A stretch of DNA of 64,000 bases from Schizochytrium sp. TIO01 (Eukaryota; Sar; Bigyra; Thraustochytrida; Thraustochytriidae). Under the pieces are notes generated by a model. The model was not told the origin of the DNA and made no database searches. It saw only the letters and a list, made by a program, of their open reading frames with translations. The stretch lies in assembly GCA_004764695.1 (NCBI GenBank), contig SMSO01000034.1:2116501-2180500 (forward strand), in the 5' to 3' direction. Below, in pieces: positions 32,626-40,897 of this stretch. Made by a program: the position numbers and the translations under genes. Each line of letters begins with the position of its first letter. Within the stretch, counting starts at the first letter, position 1.

Positions 32626-33750
32626 TCATTTGCAGTCAGCAAGGTTCCACACGGATTTTCCAGTTTTGGGATTGAAGTAGTAATTGCGTTTGTTGCTTTT
32701 GCTAAATTTTACTTCCCAAGGGTGTGGCAGTTTACTCTTGGGCGCTGGCATTGGGAACGGGGCATCGGGAATCAATGCCTTCATAACAAAGTTTTCTGAA
32801 GATGCAGTTTTTAGATTCACAGCCATGGCATCCCACGAAGGAGCAGCTGGCGCATCGAGGGAGGATTTCGCTCCATATCTCCGCTGTAGAGCCTCTAAGC
32901 ATAGTTTACTATAAACGCCAGGGGGGCGGCTTTTTGCGAACCTTTTAAGAGCTTCTGGAAGCTCTATTTTCAATTCTTCTACCATGTACGAGATCACAAG
33001 CACGCCGGCACGATTACATCCAAGCGTCGAGATAACCACAATGCGGCCTTCGGGGTCCATAATCCTGGATTCTTTTACACGCTTGATGAATTCTGCGACC
33101 TGAGGCCTGCTCGGCGGTACAAAACGGTACATTTCCTCGGTGAGCCCAGGCCCAATCTGAGACTTCTCCAACGGGATTGCCATGCGCTGCATATCCCATT
33201 CTTCATAAATTTCATTACGATCATACAGGTATGATTTTTGGTCCGAGACTGAGTCCACCACAAGCGGCACAAAGATCTCCTTTTTATTGAGGCCGTCCAC
33301 AAAGCTGTCAATTGTAAACTCATTCTTTTCCCCACCAATCTGTGTCTCATAAATTGTCGAGAGCGGCGTTTTTGCCACTAGAAACGGAGTGTCTTCCACT
33401 TCTGACACATTTTCATTTTCCACCCATGCATCAAAGAGTTCCTTCTTCCATCTAATCTCGCTACTAGAAGTCACAGGGTTTGCTGATTCCATAGGTTTCG
33501 CTTCAGACGAAGAAGTTGAGCTCGACTTTGGCCACGCGTCTTGGTCTTCTTCACGAGCACGTTTTGCTTGAGCCTCCTTGAATTTACGCACGACATCCTG
33601 CATGTTCTTCCTCTTCTCCTCATCAGTCATTGCCTTCGGAGCCTTCTTCGCCGTGCTGCTCAGGCTGGCTGCTCGCAATGATGAGCTAGGTTTTTCATCA
33701 CTCTGAGGCCGCTGCAACCTGGGCCGCTTGGAGCTGCGTTCCTCCTGCAT
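32626..33750 (-). CDS. mRNA-capping-triphosphatase-like pseudophosphatase with C-terminal WW domain
   Basis: The 374-residue protein has a charged N-terminus (1-100), a Cys-phosphatase-type domain (about 100-293) and a WW domain (341-371, W345 and W368, with RNYYFNPKTGKSVWN). The phosphatase part is closest in pattern to the RNA triphosphatase of metazoan/plant capping enzymes: LYDRNEIYEEWDMQRMAIP and FAKSRPPGVYSK with ALQRRYG match their YD...Y and F...RPPGIYK...LFRRYG blocks. The active-site loop HCxxGxxR reads ISTLGCNRAG: G244, N246 and R247 are kept, but the nucleophilic Cys is Ser241 (codon TCG at 33028-33030) and the preceding His is Ile. Catalysis by the usual mechanism should be lost. 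WW domains bind Pro-rich or phospho-Ser-Pro peptides, so a role as an RNA polymerase II or RNP adaptor is an inference. Start ATG is at 33750. Confidence 0.85.
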   Translation of the reverse strand: MQEERSSKRPRLQRPQSDEKPSSSLRAASLSSTAKKAPKAMTDEEKRKNMQDVVRKFKEAQAKRAREEDQDAWPKSSSTSSSEAKPMESANPVTSSSEIRWKKELFDAWVENENVSEVEDTPFLVAKTPLSTIYETQIGGEKNEFTIDSFVDGLNKKEIFVPLVVDSVSDQKSYLYDRNEIYEEWDMQRMAIPLEKSQIGPGLTEEMYRFVPPSRPQVAEFIKRVKESRIMDPEGRIVVISTLGCNRAGVLVISYMVEELKIELPEALKRFAKSRPPGVYSKLCLEALQRRYGAKSSLDAPAAPSWDAMAVNLKTASSENFVMKALIPDAPFPMPAPKSKLPHPWEVKFSKSNKRNYYFNPKTGKSVWNLADCK

Positions 33751-34427
33751 CCTGCCTGCCAGACAAAGATTTGCTGAGTGTCCACTAACTCCTGCTGCTG
33801 CTGCTGCTGCTACTGCTACTGCTTCCCACTGCGCTCTGATTACCGCGATGGGTTCAACTGGATTGATGTTTGGTGTCTGATAAGTTTTTGTTCTTTATCT
33901 TTTAAGAAGAGCTGTTCGTTCTTTTGAAGCTCTATCAGAACTACTAAAGTTAACCATAAGTGCGGTATTAGTGCTGTCAGCTTGTGGAGGGGAAGGGTTT
34001 GAAGAGGTGTTTGCTAAAAAGGGTCTTTGCGTAAAATATATCTGGTGGAGCAAGGCGTACTAGATGTACGATAATCACAAGGATTTGAGGATCTTGACCG
34101 GCATAGCATGTTCAAGGCAGTGAAGAATGAACAACGGGATTTTAAACGAAATGGCAGAGTTTCTTTGGGTCACCAGAAGGCGCTCTCAAAATTGGCTCAG
34201 TCACGTTTAGCTTCTGTGAACTGAAGATGCGGTTTGAGATGGCCTTGGCAAAGTTCTACCAGGTTGAAGTATGTAGTTTAACTGACCTTAAACAGTGGAG
34301 CTGCATCTTCACTGTTTGGGAAGAGGCTACCGAATCTTGAGACATATAAAAAACAGTCAATTTGCTAAATAATGTAAAGTTATATAAAGAAGAAACAAAA
34401 GAACTAAAAAAAAGACGGGCGACAAAA
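33751..34427. other. Spacer between pseudophosphatase and the second RCC1 gene
   Basis: Apart from the trinucleotide run near its left end, this AT-rich stretch shows nothing. It holds the pseudophosphatase promoter and the 3' flank of the next minus-strand gene. Confidence 0.6.
33785..33822. repeat. CTG-type trinucleotide run in the pseudophosphatase leader
   Basis: About seven CTG units followed by CTA/CTG variants on the plus strand lie 35 bases upstream of the ATG of the minus-strand gene. They read as CAG/AGC repeats in its likely 5' leader. They are not in frame with the start codon in any evident way. Confidence 0.85.
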
Positions 34428-35843
34428 CTATTGCAAAACGCATTTACTATTGTTGGACGAACTCTCACCGTGACCGCTCTTTTGAGAGACACCACCAACA
34501 GCAACCGACATGTATGCACCAGCAAAAATTTGCGAAACATATATGCGATGCTTCGAGCTTGCTGATGTCTGGTTTACGAGTGTGGGGGAGGTCACGAACA
34601 GCTGCGAACTTCCAAGGCCGAGCCGGCCATGCTCATTGTGTCCCCACGCATACAGTTCTCCCCGTTCAGTTACAGCCATTGAGTGATAGCCGCCGCCTGC
34701 TATGGCCCTTATGGGGTCTGGAAAGCCAGTAACCATAAGTGGAAATACACGGTGCTCTTGATCGCGATGGCCAAGACGGCCGAACTCTCCACGACCCCAC
34801 GTAAACACTTCTCCATTCTCGGTGAGAGCAATTGTGTGCTTCCCACCACAACTCAAATCTGCTATTACAGGTAATGACGAACAGTTCTGCACTATCTTAC
34901 TCTTTTGGTTACGGAATTGCCACTGGATGACTTTTACAGGACGTTCCATAAAAATTGCATCATCTACATCACTCTTGCGGAATAGTGAGCGTGCTGCACA
35001 ATTGTTCCCGTTGCTACGAAGACCAACGCCGCCTAGTTGAAAGCTTCGACCGCAACCCCACGTATAAACATGCCCATTCCGTTTCGATATAACTGCGCTG
35101 TGATCCCAGCCACAAGAAATTATCTTAATTTTGATTTTTTGTTCTGCAAATGTACGAATTAGACGAGGTTCGAGCTGGGTTTCTTGGTTTCCATGACCAA
35201 GGCGACCCAACAGACCTAGTCCCCAGCTATACACACGACCATGGTCATCAAGGGCAAGGTTATGCGAGGCTCCACACGCAACACTAATAACACGAATTTG
35301 TGTGTCCTTTTCCGTTTTGTTTTTTTCTTCATCTTCAGATCGAAGTTGTACAAGGATTGTGTCAATATTTTTTTGGGAACTATTCAGATCAAGACTACTT
35401 CGCTGAAAGAATTTTATTTGTTGCGGTTCAAAAGATGAATCTTCGGATCCGTGGCCTAAAACACCGTAGACCCCACTACCCCACGAGTAAACTTCGCCTG
35501 TGCGTAGTACAGCGATAGCATGATTGCGTCCAGCAGCAATAGTAGCAACACTCCGCGATTGGAAAAAACGAAGTTTGCGAGGAACACTCATTTCCTCTTT
35601 CTGATCAGGAATACCGAGCTGATGCGTCCGGTTGTAACCCCACGTGAAGATATCTCCGCGCTTCGTGAGAGCTACATTGAAACAGAATCCACAAGACACA
35701 AACTGCACGCTCTGTCCTTGCAAAAGGACTCGGTCAATAGGTTTGATTATGGTTACACACCTCTCATTTGTACCATGACCGAGTTGCCCATGCTGATTCC
35801 ATCCCCAGCTATACAGTTCTTCGCCTTGAGGCGCTACATTCAT
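34428..35843 (-). CDS. RCC1-repeat beta-propeller protein
   Basis: The 471-residue protein consists almost entirely of RCC1 repeats, beginning directly after the ATG (GEELYSWGWNQHGQLGHG). Further blades show the same signature: GDIFTWGYNRTHQLG, GEVYSWGSGVYGVLGHG, GRVYSWGLGLLGRLGHG, GHVYTWGCGRSFQLGG, GEVFTWGRGEFGRLGH and GELYAWGHNEHGRLGLG. That gives seven blades, a complete propeller. A charged insertion (about residues 150-185) interrupts blade 3 and a shorter one follows blade 5. RCC1 propellers serve as exchange factors for Ran or other GTPases or as binding platforms; nothing here tells which. There is no signal peptide, membrane span or extra domain; the C-terminus is Ser/Asn-rich. It is unlike the RCC1 protein at 11001 in insert pattern and in lacking a zinc finger, so the two are not a recent duplication. 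Confidence 0.9.
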   Translation of the reverse strand: MNVAPQGEELYSWGWNQHGQLGHGTNERCVTIIKPIDRVLLQGQSVQFVSCGFCFNVALTKRGDIFTWGYNRTHQLGIPDQKEEMSVPRKLRFFQSRSVATIAAGRNHAIAVLRTGEVYSWGSGVYGVLGHGSEDSSFEPQQIKFFQRSSLDLNSSQKNIDTILVQLRSEDEEKNKTEKDTQIRVISVACGASHNLALDDHGRVYSWGLGLLGRLGHGNQETQLEPRLIRTFAEQKIKIKIISCGWDHSAVISKRNGHVYTWGCGRSFQLGGVGLRSNGNNCAARSLFRKSDVDDAIFMERPVKVIQWQFRNQKSKIVQNCSSLPVIADLSCGGKHTIALTENGEVFTWGRGEFGRLGHRDQEHRVFPLMVTGFPDPIRAIAGGGYHSMAVTERGELYAWGHNEHGRLGLGSSQLFVTSPTLVNQTSASSKHRIYVSQIFAGAYMSVAVGGVSQKSGHGESSSNNSKCVLQ

Positions 35844-36481
35844 TCTTCTCGTTGTCCACGCCTCTTGTTTCAGACGCTGCCTTGAACAGCAAACTCAGCG
35901 CCTTGAAGATTTCCGAACAAGCATGGGTATTCTGCCCTATTATAGTATGAATTAAGTAATTGCTTTTCTCGCTTGCCCCTTTGCTTTTAGTGTCACATCA
36001 CTGATTTACCACATACTGTCGCGAGACGAGTTAGTATTCATTTATACTCTAAACATGGTTATGAGCCGTTGAGCCTTTTTCTAGTTTCAAGGTTAGACCA
36101 GTTTCTCCATCGCGTATGCACATCCAAGTATGAGTAGTCTAGATTGGTTGAGGATGGTCCTTCCTCTATTTGAAGAGACTTGACCTATGTCCTGACCTAG
36201 TGACACTCTGTTGCATGTTTATGCTTTGACAGGTTGTTGAATGGGTTACATTGTACTTTCTTTCTGTCGCAGTTCGCAAATCTCAAAATATTGATTAAAA
36301 TATAAGGAGCACACACTTAGTACTTTGAAAATGATTTATATTATGTGGGTGACTATAAATATTATGGTGCATCTGAATGCCACCCTCTTATAGCTTTCTA
36401 TTGTTTCTATCGTGAAGTAGTGGCAAGTTTGAGAAAGAAAGCTAAAACGCATCAATTTTGCGTTATTTCTCTCCTGACCTA

Positions 36482-36482
36482 A

Positions 36483-36546
<64 letters not shown>

Positions 36547-36549
36547 AAA
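36482..36549. repeat. (GAAA)n microsatellite
   Basis: About 17 perfect GAAA units on the plus strand, the same motif as the array at 18761. The minus-strand frame across it is only a stop-free repeat. Confidence 0.97.
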
Positions 36550-37765
36550 GAAAAAGCACACTCTAAGAATAAGGAGAAGTACCTTATAATTGACTGAAGG
36601 TTGGCGGGAGCAATAGTTGTATACTCCACATTCAAACAAGTGCAGTATGTCTGAGTAGATTCTGTGTTGCTTGTGTCGCCACTATAGACTGTACTTTATG
36701 GAGGACAATATCACAAGTCCAATGGTTTCATCAAAGCGAGGACTTCACATCGCATACTAGTATCTACCCTTATTATTAACTACTCGAACCCAATTAGGTA
36801 TCTTGCCTTGTTTTTGCGCACTCCTTCGTTCCCGTGAATACTTGAGATAAACCAGTGTGCACCTCTCGGTTACCCAATACAATACAGGTTTAGTCTCTGT
36901 GCTGCAACATCCTCTCGCAGGACTATTTCGCTTACTCTACCTTGCTCGAAAGGGGGCCACTCTTTCCCAGACATCATGTCCCTCAAACTTGTCGAATTGA
37001 TGATAAAATGAGGCTTCGCGCTTCAGGGCGTTCTCGATTCGATTTCTTCCATTGCTCTTCTCTGGGACACCCTCAAAAAAATTCGCGTCTCCCCAAACCA
37101 TTCCAGGCCACGTCTTCCGTGGCTTATTCGCCGTGTCCGTAGTAGTCGGTCTTGGTCCCCAATATATTGGGGAGCACTGCCGCAAAAACCAAACAGTTCC
37201 GCTACGCTACTAAACATCATGCAAAAGACATCTGGAGAACTGAAGTATAAGTCATAACCTCGCAGGTTATCAAAGTTATCCTGAAGTCTGACACCGACGT
37301 ATGTATATTACAAATTGATATATGTAAATATATATATTTTTAATAGCCATTCATGGTCCTGGAGGACTCTCCGAACTGGCCTGTGCTGACATGCATGAGT
37401 GATGGCACACTTAAACTCACGAATGCAATTCGGCGAAGTTCAAGCGTCATGTTTAGTAAATGAATTCCTTGCAAGCCACATCTCAACCGATGCCTGAAAA
37501 TTATTAGGTACCAAGCAGCCTCAGGAAACTAGCGCAAACTAGCAATTTTCCAAGCAAACTTCAGCAATGTCGATATCAGCCCAGCTTCACTAACTAATTC
37601 GCCTTCACTCACCGCAATCACGCTAATGACAGCTCAAGTGAATCAGACAGCTCTTTCGCGCAAGGAAACAGTCCCCGACATAGTTCGTAACCTCCGCACA
37701 GTTTCATTCATTCATTCGCTCTACCTAGGATTTACTGCTAACCATTATAGGCGGTCCGCTCTCCA

Positions 37766-37814
37766 AGTTAGGTTAGGTTAGGTTAGGTTTAGTTAGGTTA
37801 AGTTAGGTTAGGTT
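37766..37814. repeat. Interstitial TTAGG-type repeat
   Basis: About nine units of TTAGG (plus variants TTTAG and TTAAG) in tandem. The unit is a telomere-like pentamer but lies far from any end of this window, between ordinary genes. Confidence 0.85.
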
Positions 37815-38154
37815 GCTCAAGTTCCGGGCACTTTAGAGGGGGCCGCCATACTGGGGACACAACAAAGGCGTCACAGTTAAATGGAGTGCCGGAAAATGGA
37901 CAGCGTTCTGTGAGTAGGTGCATTAGGGGTTGATAGTTTAAACAATAGGAGTGCGAATACTTGAAGAAGTCAAAAATTAATCAACAAAACAATCGATCAA
38001 TCAATTACTCAATCGATGATCAAGAAAGGCTCAGTCGATTGTTGGACACGTGGTGGAGCCTGGCTGATTTGCTTGTGTGGGCTGGATAGTTGAGTGATCG
38101 TCGAGCAAAGCGAGGCTTGCTGTGGCTGTTTGCGCGTATTCATCCGAAGGCAGG

Positions 38155-38793
38155 ATGATGCCGGCACATCGTCTTGGAGCGAACCAGCAGTATGCGCCAT
38201 TGTATGTGCACGGCGGCGTTGCACAAAACCCTGCTGCGCTTAATGTAACTACGACAGGCAAGAATGGCCCTGGGACGACACCGAAGCGTCGTGACCAACG
38301 TGGGCGTGACCCCAAGCGCCGTGAACGTAAATACGAGCGTGAGAAGCGTCGCCGCGATGTGGTTTCACATCAATTTGCAGAGATTTGCTCTCTTCTTGGT
38401 ATTGAAGTTGGTGCTGCAGATCGTACCTATGTGCTTGGCGAGCTGCTAGAGGCCATCAAAAAGAAGAATGCCATGCAGAAGAGCGCTTTGCAAGGAAGGA
38501 CTGTACCTGGCGCCATCAAGCAAGAGGAAGATCCTACTGCAGAATTTGATAACACAAGAGACGTGGAGGACAACCCTATTGAGCCACTGAAGCTCCAGCG
38601 GAGACGTGCCTCCAGCATTGGTGCTATTGCAGCTTCATCTTATGGACTTTCTGGACTTGCCCCCCTTCCTGTCAAAACGGAAAATGTTGGTAATAATATG
38701 ATGATGATGGGTAATGATGACACTTTGGCTCTTCTCGAGGAGCAGCTTAGTTTAACAGAAATGGGTGACAGCAACCTTTTTGACCTGGAATAG
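38155..38793 (+). CDS. Basic helix-loop-helix (bHLH) transcription factor
   Basis: The product is 212 residues from the first ATG at 38155; the frame is open further upstream but without ATG. Residues 54-105 form a bHLH domain. A basic region with KRRERKYEREKRRRD is followed by helix 1 (VVSHQFAEICSLLGI), a short loop (EVGAADR) and helix 2 (TYVLGELLEAIKKKN). The E-R-x-x-R-R arrangement in the basic region is the usual E-box-contacting pattern, and such proteins bind DNA as dimers. A Lys-containing segment with PGAIKQEEDP resembles a SUMO-acceptor site (IKQE). The acidic, Leu-rich C-terminus (TLALLEEQLSLTEMGDSNLF) could be an activation domain. Target genes are unknown. The family assignment is fair to good; the domain is short and no close relative is recalled. 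Confidence 0.75.
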   Translation: MMPAHRLGANQQYAPLYVHGGVAQNPAALNVTTTGKNGPGTTPKRRDQRGRDPKRRERKYEREKRRRDVVSHQFAEICSLLGIEVGAADRTYVLGELLEAIKKKNAMQKSALQGRTVPGAIKQEEDPTAEFDNTRDVEDNPIEPLKLQRRRASSIGAIAASSYGLSGLAPLPVKTENVGNNMMMMGNDDTLALLEEQLSLTEMGDSNLFDLE

Positions 38794-39588
38794 ACCATAG
38801 TATACACTCGTACCATTTGTTATTTTAAAAGCATTAGAAAATAAATTAGCTTCATGTATGTGCATAAGAAAGAAAATCTTGACATTAGATCCACCAATAC
38901 CCCGGAGTAGTGTGAATATCACACAAAGACTCTTTTTACTTCTTCTCTTGGAGACTAGAATTGCAATATTTCAATGCATAAATCTACACATGTCTCAAAT
39001 CCATTTCCAGTATCTGAAAACGCTTGACCAGACTCATTTTAAGCTCCAGCAAACCTTGATGACCTCTTATTTTACCAGAAGAGGGAAGGCAATTTTGAAA
39101 CTTTGCAGAATTCGATTATATATTTTATCTTCCATCTTTAATCTTAAAGAGAGAAGAGAAAGGGAAAACTAACATTATTGAATATGCTTCGACGGTTAGA
39201 TCATAGCACTAATGTAGCAGTCAAGGGTTCAAACAATCTTCGCATGAGAACGATTGAGATTGAGGCCGTCATTAGAAATGCCAGTGACTTCGGTAATATA
39301 ATATAGATAATACCATGGCAATGGTATTGAGCTATATGAAATATGAAAGTCGAATTGGATAATCTCGGGTCGGGCTTGCCCCTTCAAAAAGCTCCATGTG
39401 TAATTAATAATTCAGGTTCTTACTTCCAAAGTATCTGTCCTAAGCCTTAAATTTAACGTACAAAGACGGAAAACAGATAGCACTCAGTTATATTCATTTC
39501 GGTCAAGATTCTAATAACTGCTGATGAGTCACAGTGTTGTCCTTGACCTGGGCGGACATAGCCGCATAATAGTGGAAGCAGATGTCGA
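38794..39588. other. Convergent spacer; 3' flank of the MsrB gene
   Basis: This stretch should hold the 3' UTR of the minus-strand MsrB gene, where a SECIS element would be expected if its TGA encodes selenocysteine. I could not assign a convincing SECIS (no clear ATGA...AA...GA arrangement on a long helix). A perfect 8-bp stem with four-base loop (39309-39328), extended by a 6-bp outer stem (39301-39306 with 39332-39337), is the strongest hairpin seen but lacks SECIS core bases. Confidence 0.5.
39301..39337. other. Hairpin in the 3' flank of MsrB
   Basis: AATACCAT (39309-39316) pairs perfectly with ATGGTATT (39321-39328) across a 4-base loop. ATATAG (39301-39306) then pairs with CTATAT (39332-39337). 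This makes a two-part stem with a small internal loop. It lies about 250 bases past the MsrB TAA. Its role is unknown. Confidence 0.45.
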
Positions 39589-40230
39589 TTACCCTGTCGC
39601 TGCGGCATCCTGAGCTGAGGCACGGAATACCAGCGACAGGGACAAGACTCAGTGCCTCCACCGTGCATCAGGATGCAAGTCGCCTTTGGCCTTGCCATCT
39701 TCAAATGCATGGCCCATGAAGAGATCGCAGCCCTTGCAATAGAGTTCGAAGACCTCGCATTTGTAGCCATTATACCCTGGTGCCGCTACACGCTCCATGG
39801 CGTCATCAGATGCTTCTTTTCTAAATGAAGGCCAAACGCAGGGTCCTCTAAACTTATCTTTTGACGAGTACATCAACCTCTGACACTGAGCACAGTGATA
39901 AGTTCCCGTTCGCCACAAGTTACGCATTCCTTCGTGAGAGACAACGTCAGAGACCATTTCCATGTCATCCTCGATAGTCTTCGTAAGAGGCCTAGCACTG
40001 ATACGAAAGTAATTGCGTCGATTCTCAAACGTGACCTCTTCATAAAGGGCGAACTTTTTGGACTTTTCTAAAAGGGCCAAACTCAAGTTGCTTGAGTTAG
40101 CCCAAGTTTGTGCCCCGGTTCGGAGCTGATGGCTAAAAACGCCGTTCACAGCAGCCTCTGACGCGGAGTCACGTCGCCGACGCTTGGGGGAAACCTCCCC
40201 GTCGACTATGGTCTCCGCATCGCGACGCAT
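39589..40230 (-). CDS. MSRB: Methionine-R-sulfoxide reductase B, putative selenoprotein (in-frame TGA at Sec position)
   Basis: MsrB reduces methionine-R-sulfoxide in oxidised proteins. From the ATG at 40230 the frame runs 193 codons to a TGA (39649-39651) and, read through it, 19 more to a TAA (39589-39591), giving 213 residues. The MsrB domain starts at about residue 110 with TGTYHCAQCQRLMYSSKDKF, then GPCVWPSF, the second zinc pair CKGC, and MGHAFEDG. The catalytic block normally reads R-x-(C/U)-x-x-S-x-S-L-x-F. Here it is R-H-(TGA)-V-L-S-L-S-L-V-F, so the TGA replaces exactly the catalytic residue and the conserved strand continues after it. This strongly suggests selenocysteine at residue 194, as in animal MSRB1. 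The N-terminal ~110 residues carry a basic KRRRR cluster and no known domain. If TGA were a stop, the enzyme would lack its nucleophile. Confidence 0.8.
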
Positions 40231-40897
40231 TGCGTCTCGCCAGCGGAGAACCGCGATGCACGAACTGGTTCGTTCGTGCGTCAATGCGGGTTTGTTTCAT
40301 CCTCCCCGGCAAAAAGAAAATTTTAAAAAGTTGGCCATGAAATAATATACATAGGGGGGGGGGGGAAATGTTCGAAAATCTCACACGAATTTTCCCGGTA
40401 ATTTATTAGAAGGTGGTTTTACAAGCTTTAACTATCATACTTGCAAATGATCATCGTGACGACACTTTGATGACAATACCATGACTAAGATCATCTATAT
40501 TAGTCTCAAGATTGACATTAAGAAATGATCCAGAGCTTTGGTAGAAATTTGCAGCAGTATTTCTTTCTGGTAAAATTGTGTTAAAGGAAACTGGTATGTT
40601 CTCCCTGCAAAACAAACAGCCAACTTTGATCACATCCATTAAAATTTGATTTATAGTCTCCTAAGGTCTACTCTTCATCTCTTTCTTTGAGACTTCTTCT
40701 TGCAAAAGACCTCAAACAAGCAATTAGTTTGCGCTGTAAAAAGATAGTTCAACTTGCCGCCCAAAGTCTAGGAATTGAACATATATTCCCCACATTCCCG
40801 TGCTTTTCGTTGGATAAAATCGAACAATTTTCAAAATGAGAAAAAGATGCGATCACAATAACACAATTTTTAGTTGAAATAATCATACGAAATTTGC
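40231..40897. other. Divergent promoter region between MsrB and the tandem-TTL gene
   Basis: AT-rich, no gene supported. It includes a run of 12 G at 40354-40365 about 125 bp upstream of the MsrB ATG. A 62-codon frame at 40451-40639 has no features. Confidence 0.6.

Larger units (their letters stand above)
35844..38154. other. Divergent spacer with GAAA and TTAGG repeats
   Basis: No gene supported in 2.3 kb. It includes a GAAA array (36482-36549) and a TTAGG-type array (37766-37814). Small frames at 36937-37220 overlap on both strands and lack features. Both ends are promoters (RCC1 gene to the left, bHLH gene to the right). Confidence 0.6.

Noticed and set aside
39481-39560. Possible SECIS: GTGA at the base of an AGTTAT/ATAACT stem in the MsrB 3' flank (minus strand)
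   Set aside because: The 5' side has nine unpaired bases between the quartet and the helix, and the loop lacks a properly placed AA. It does not meet the SECIS pattern by eye.
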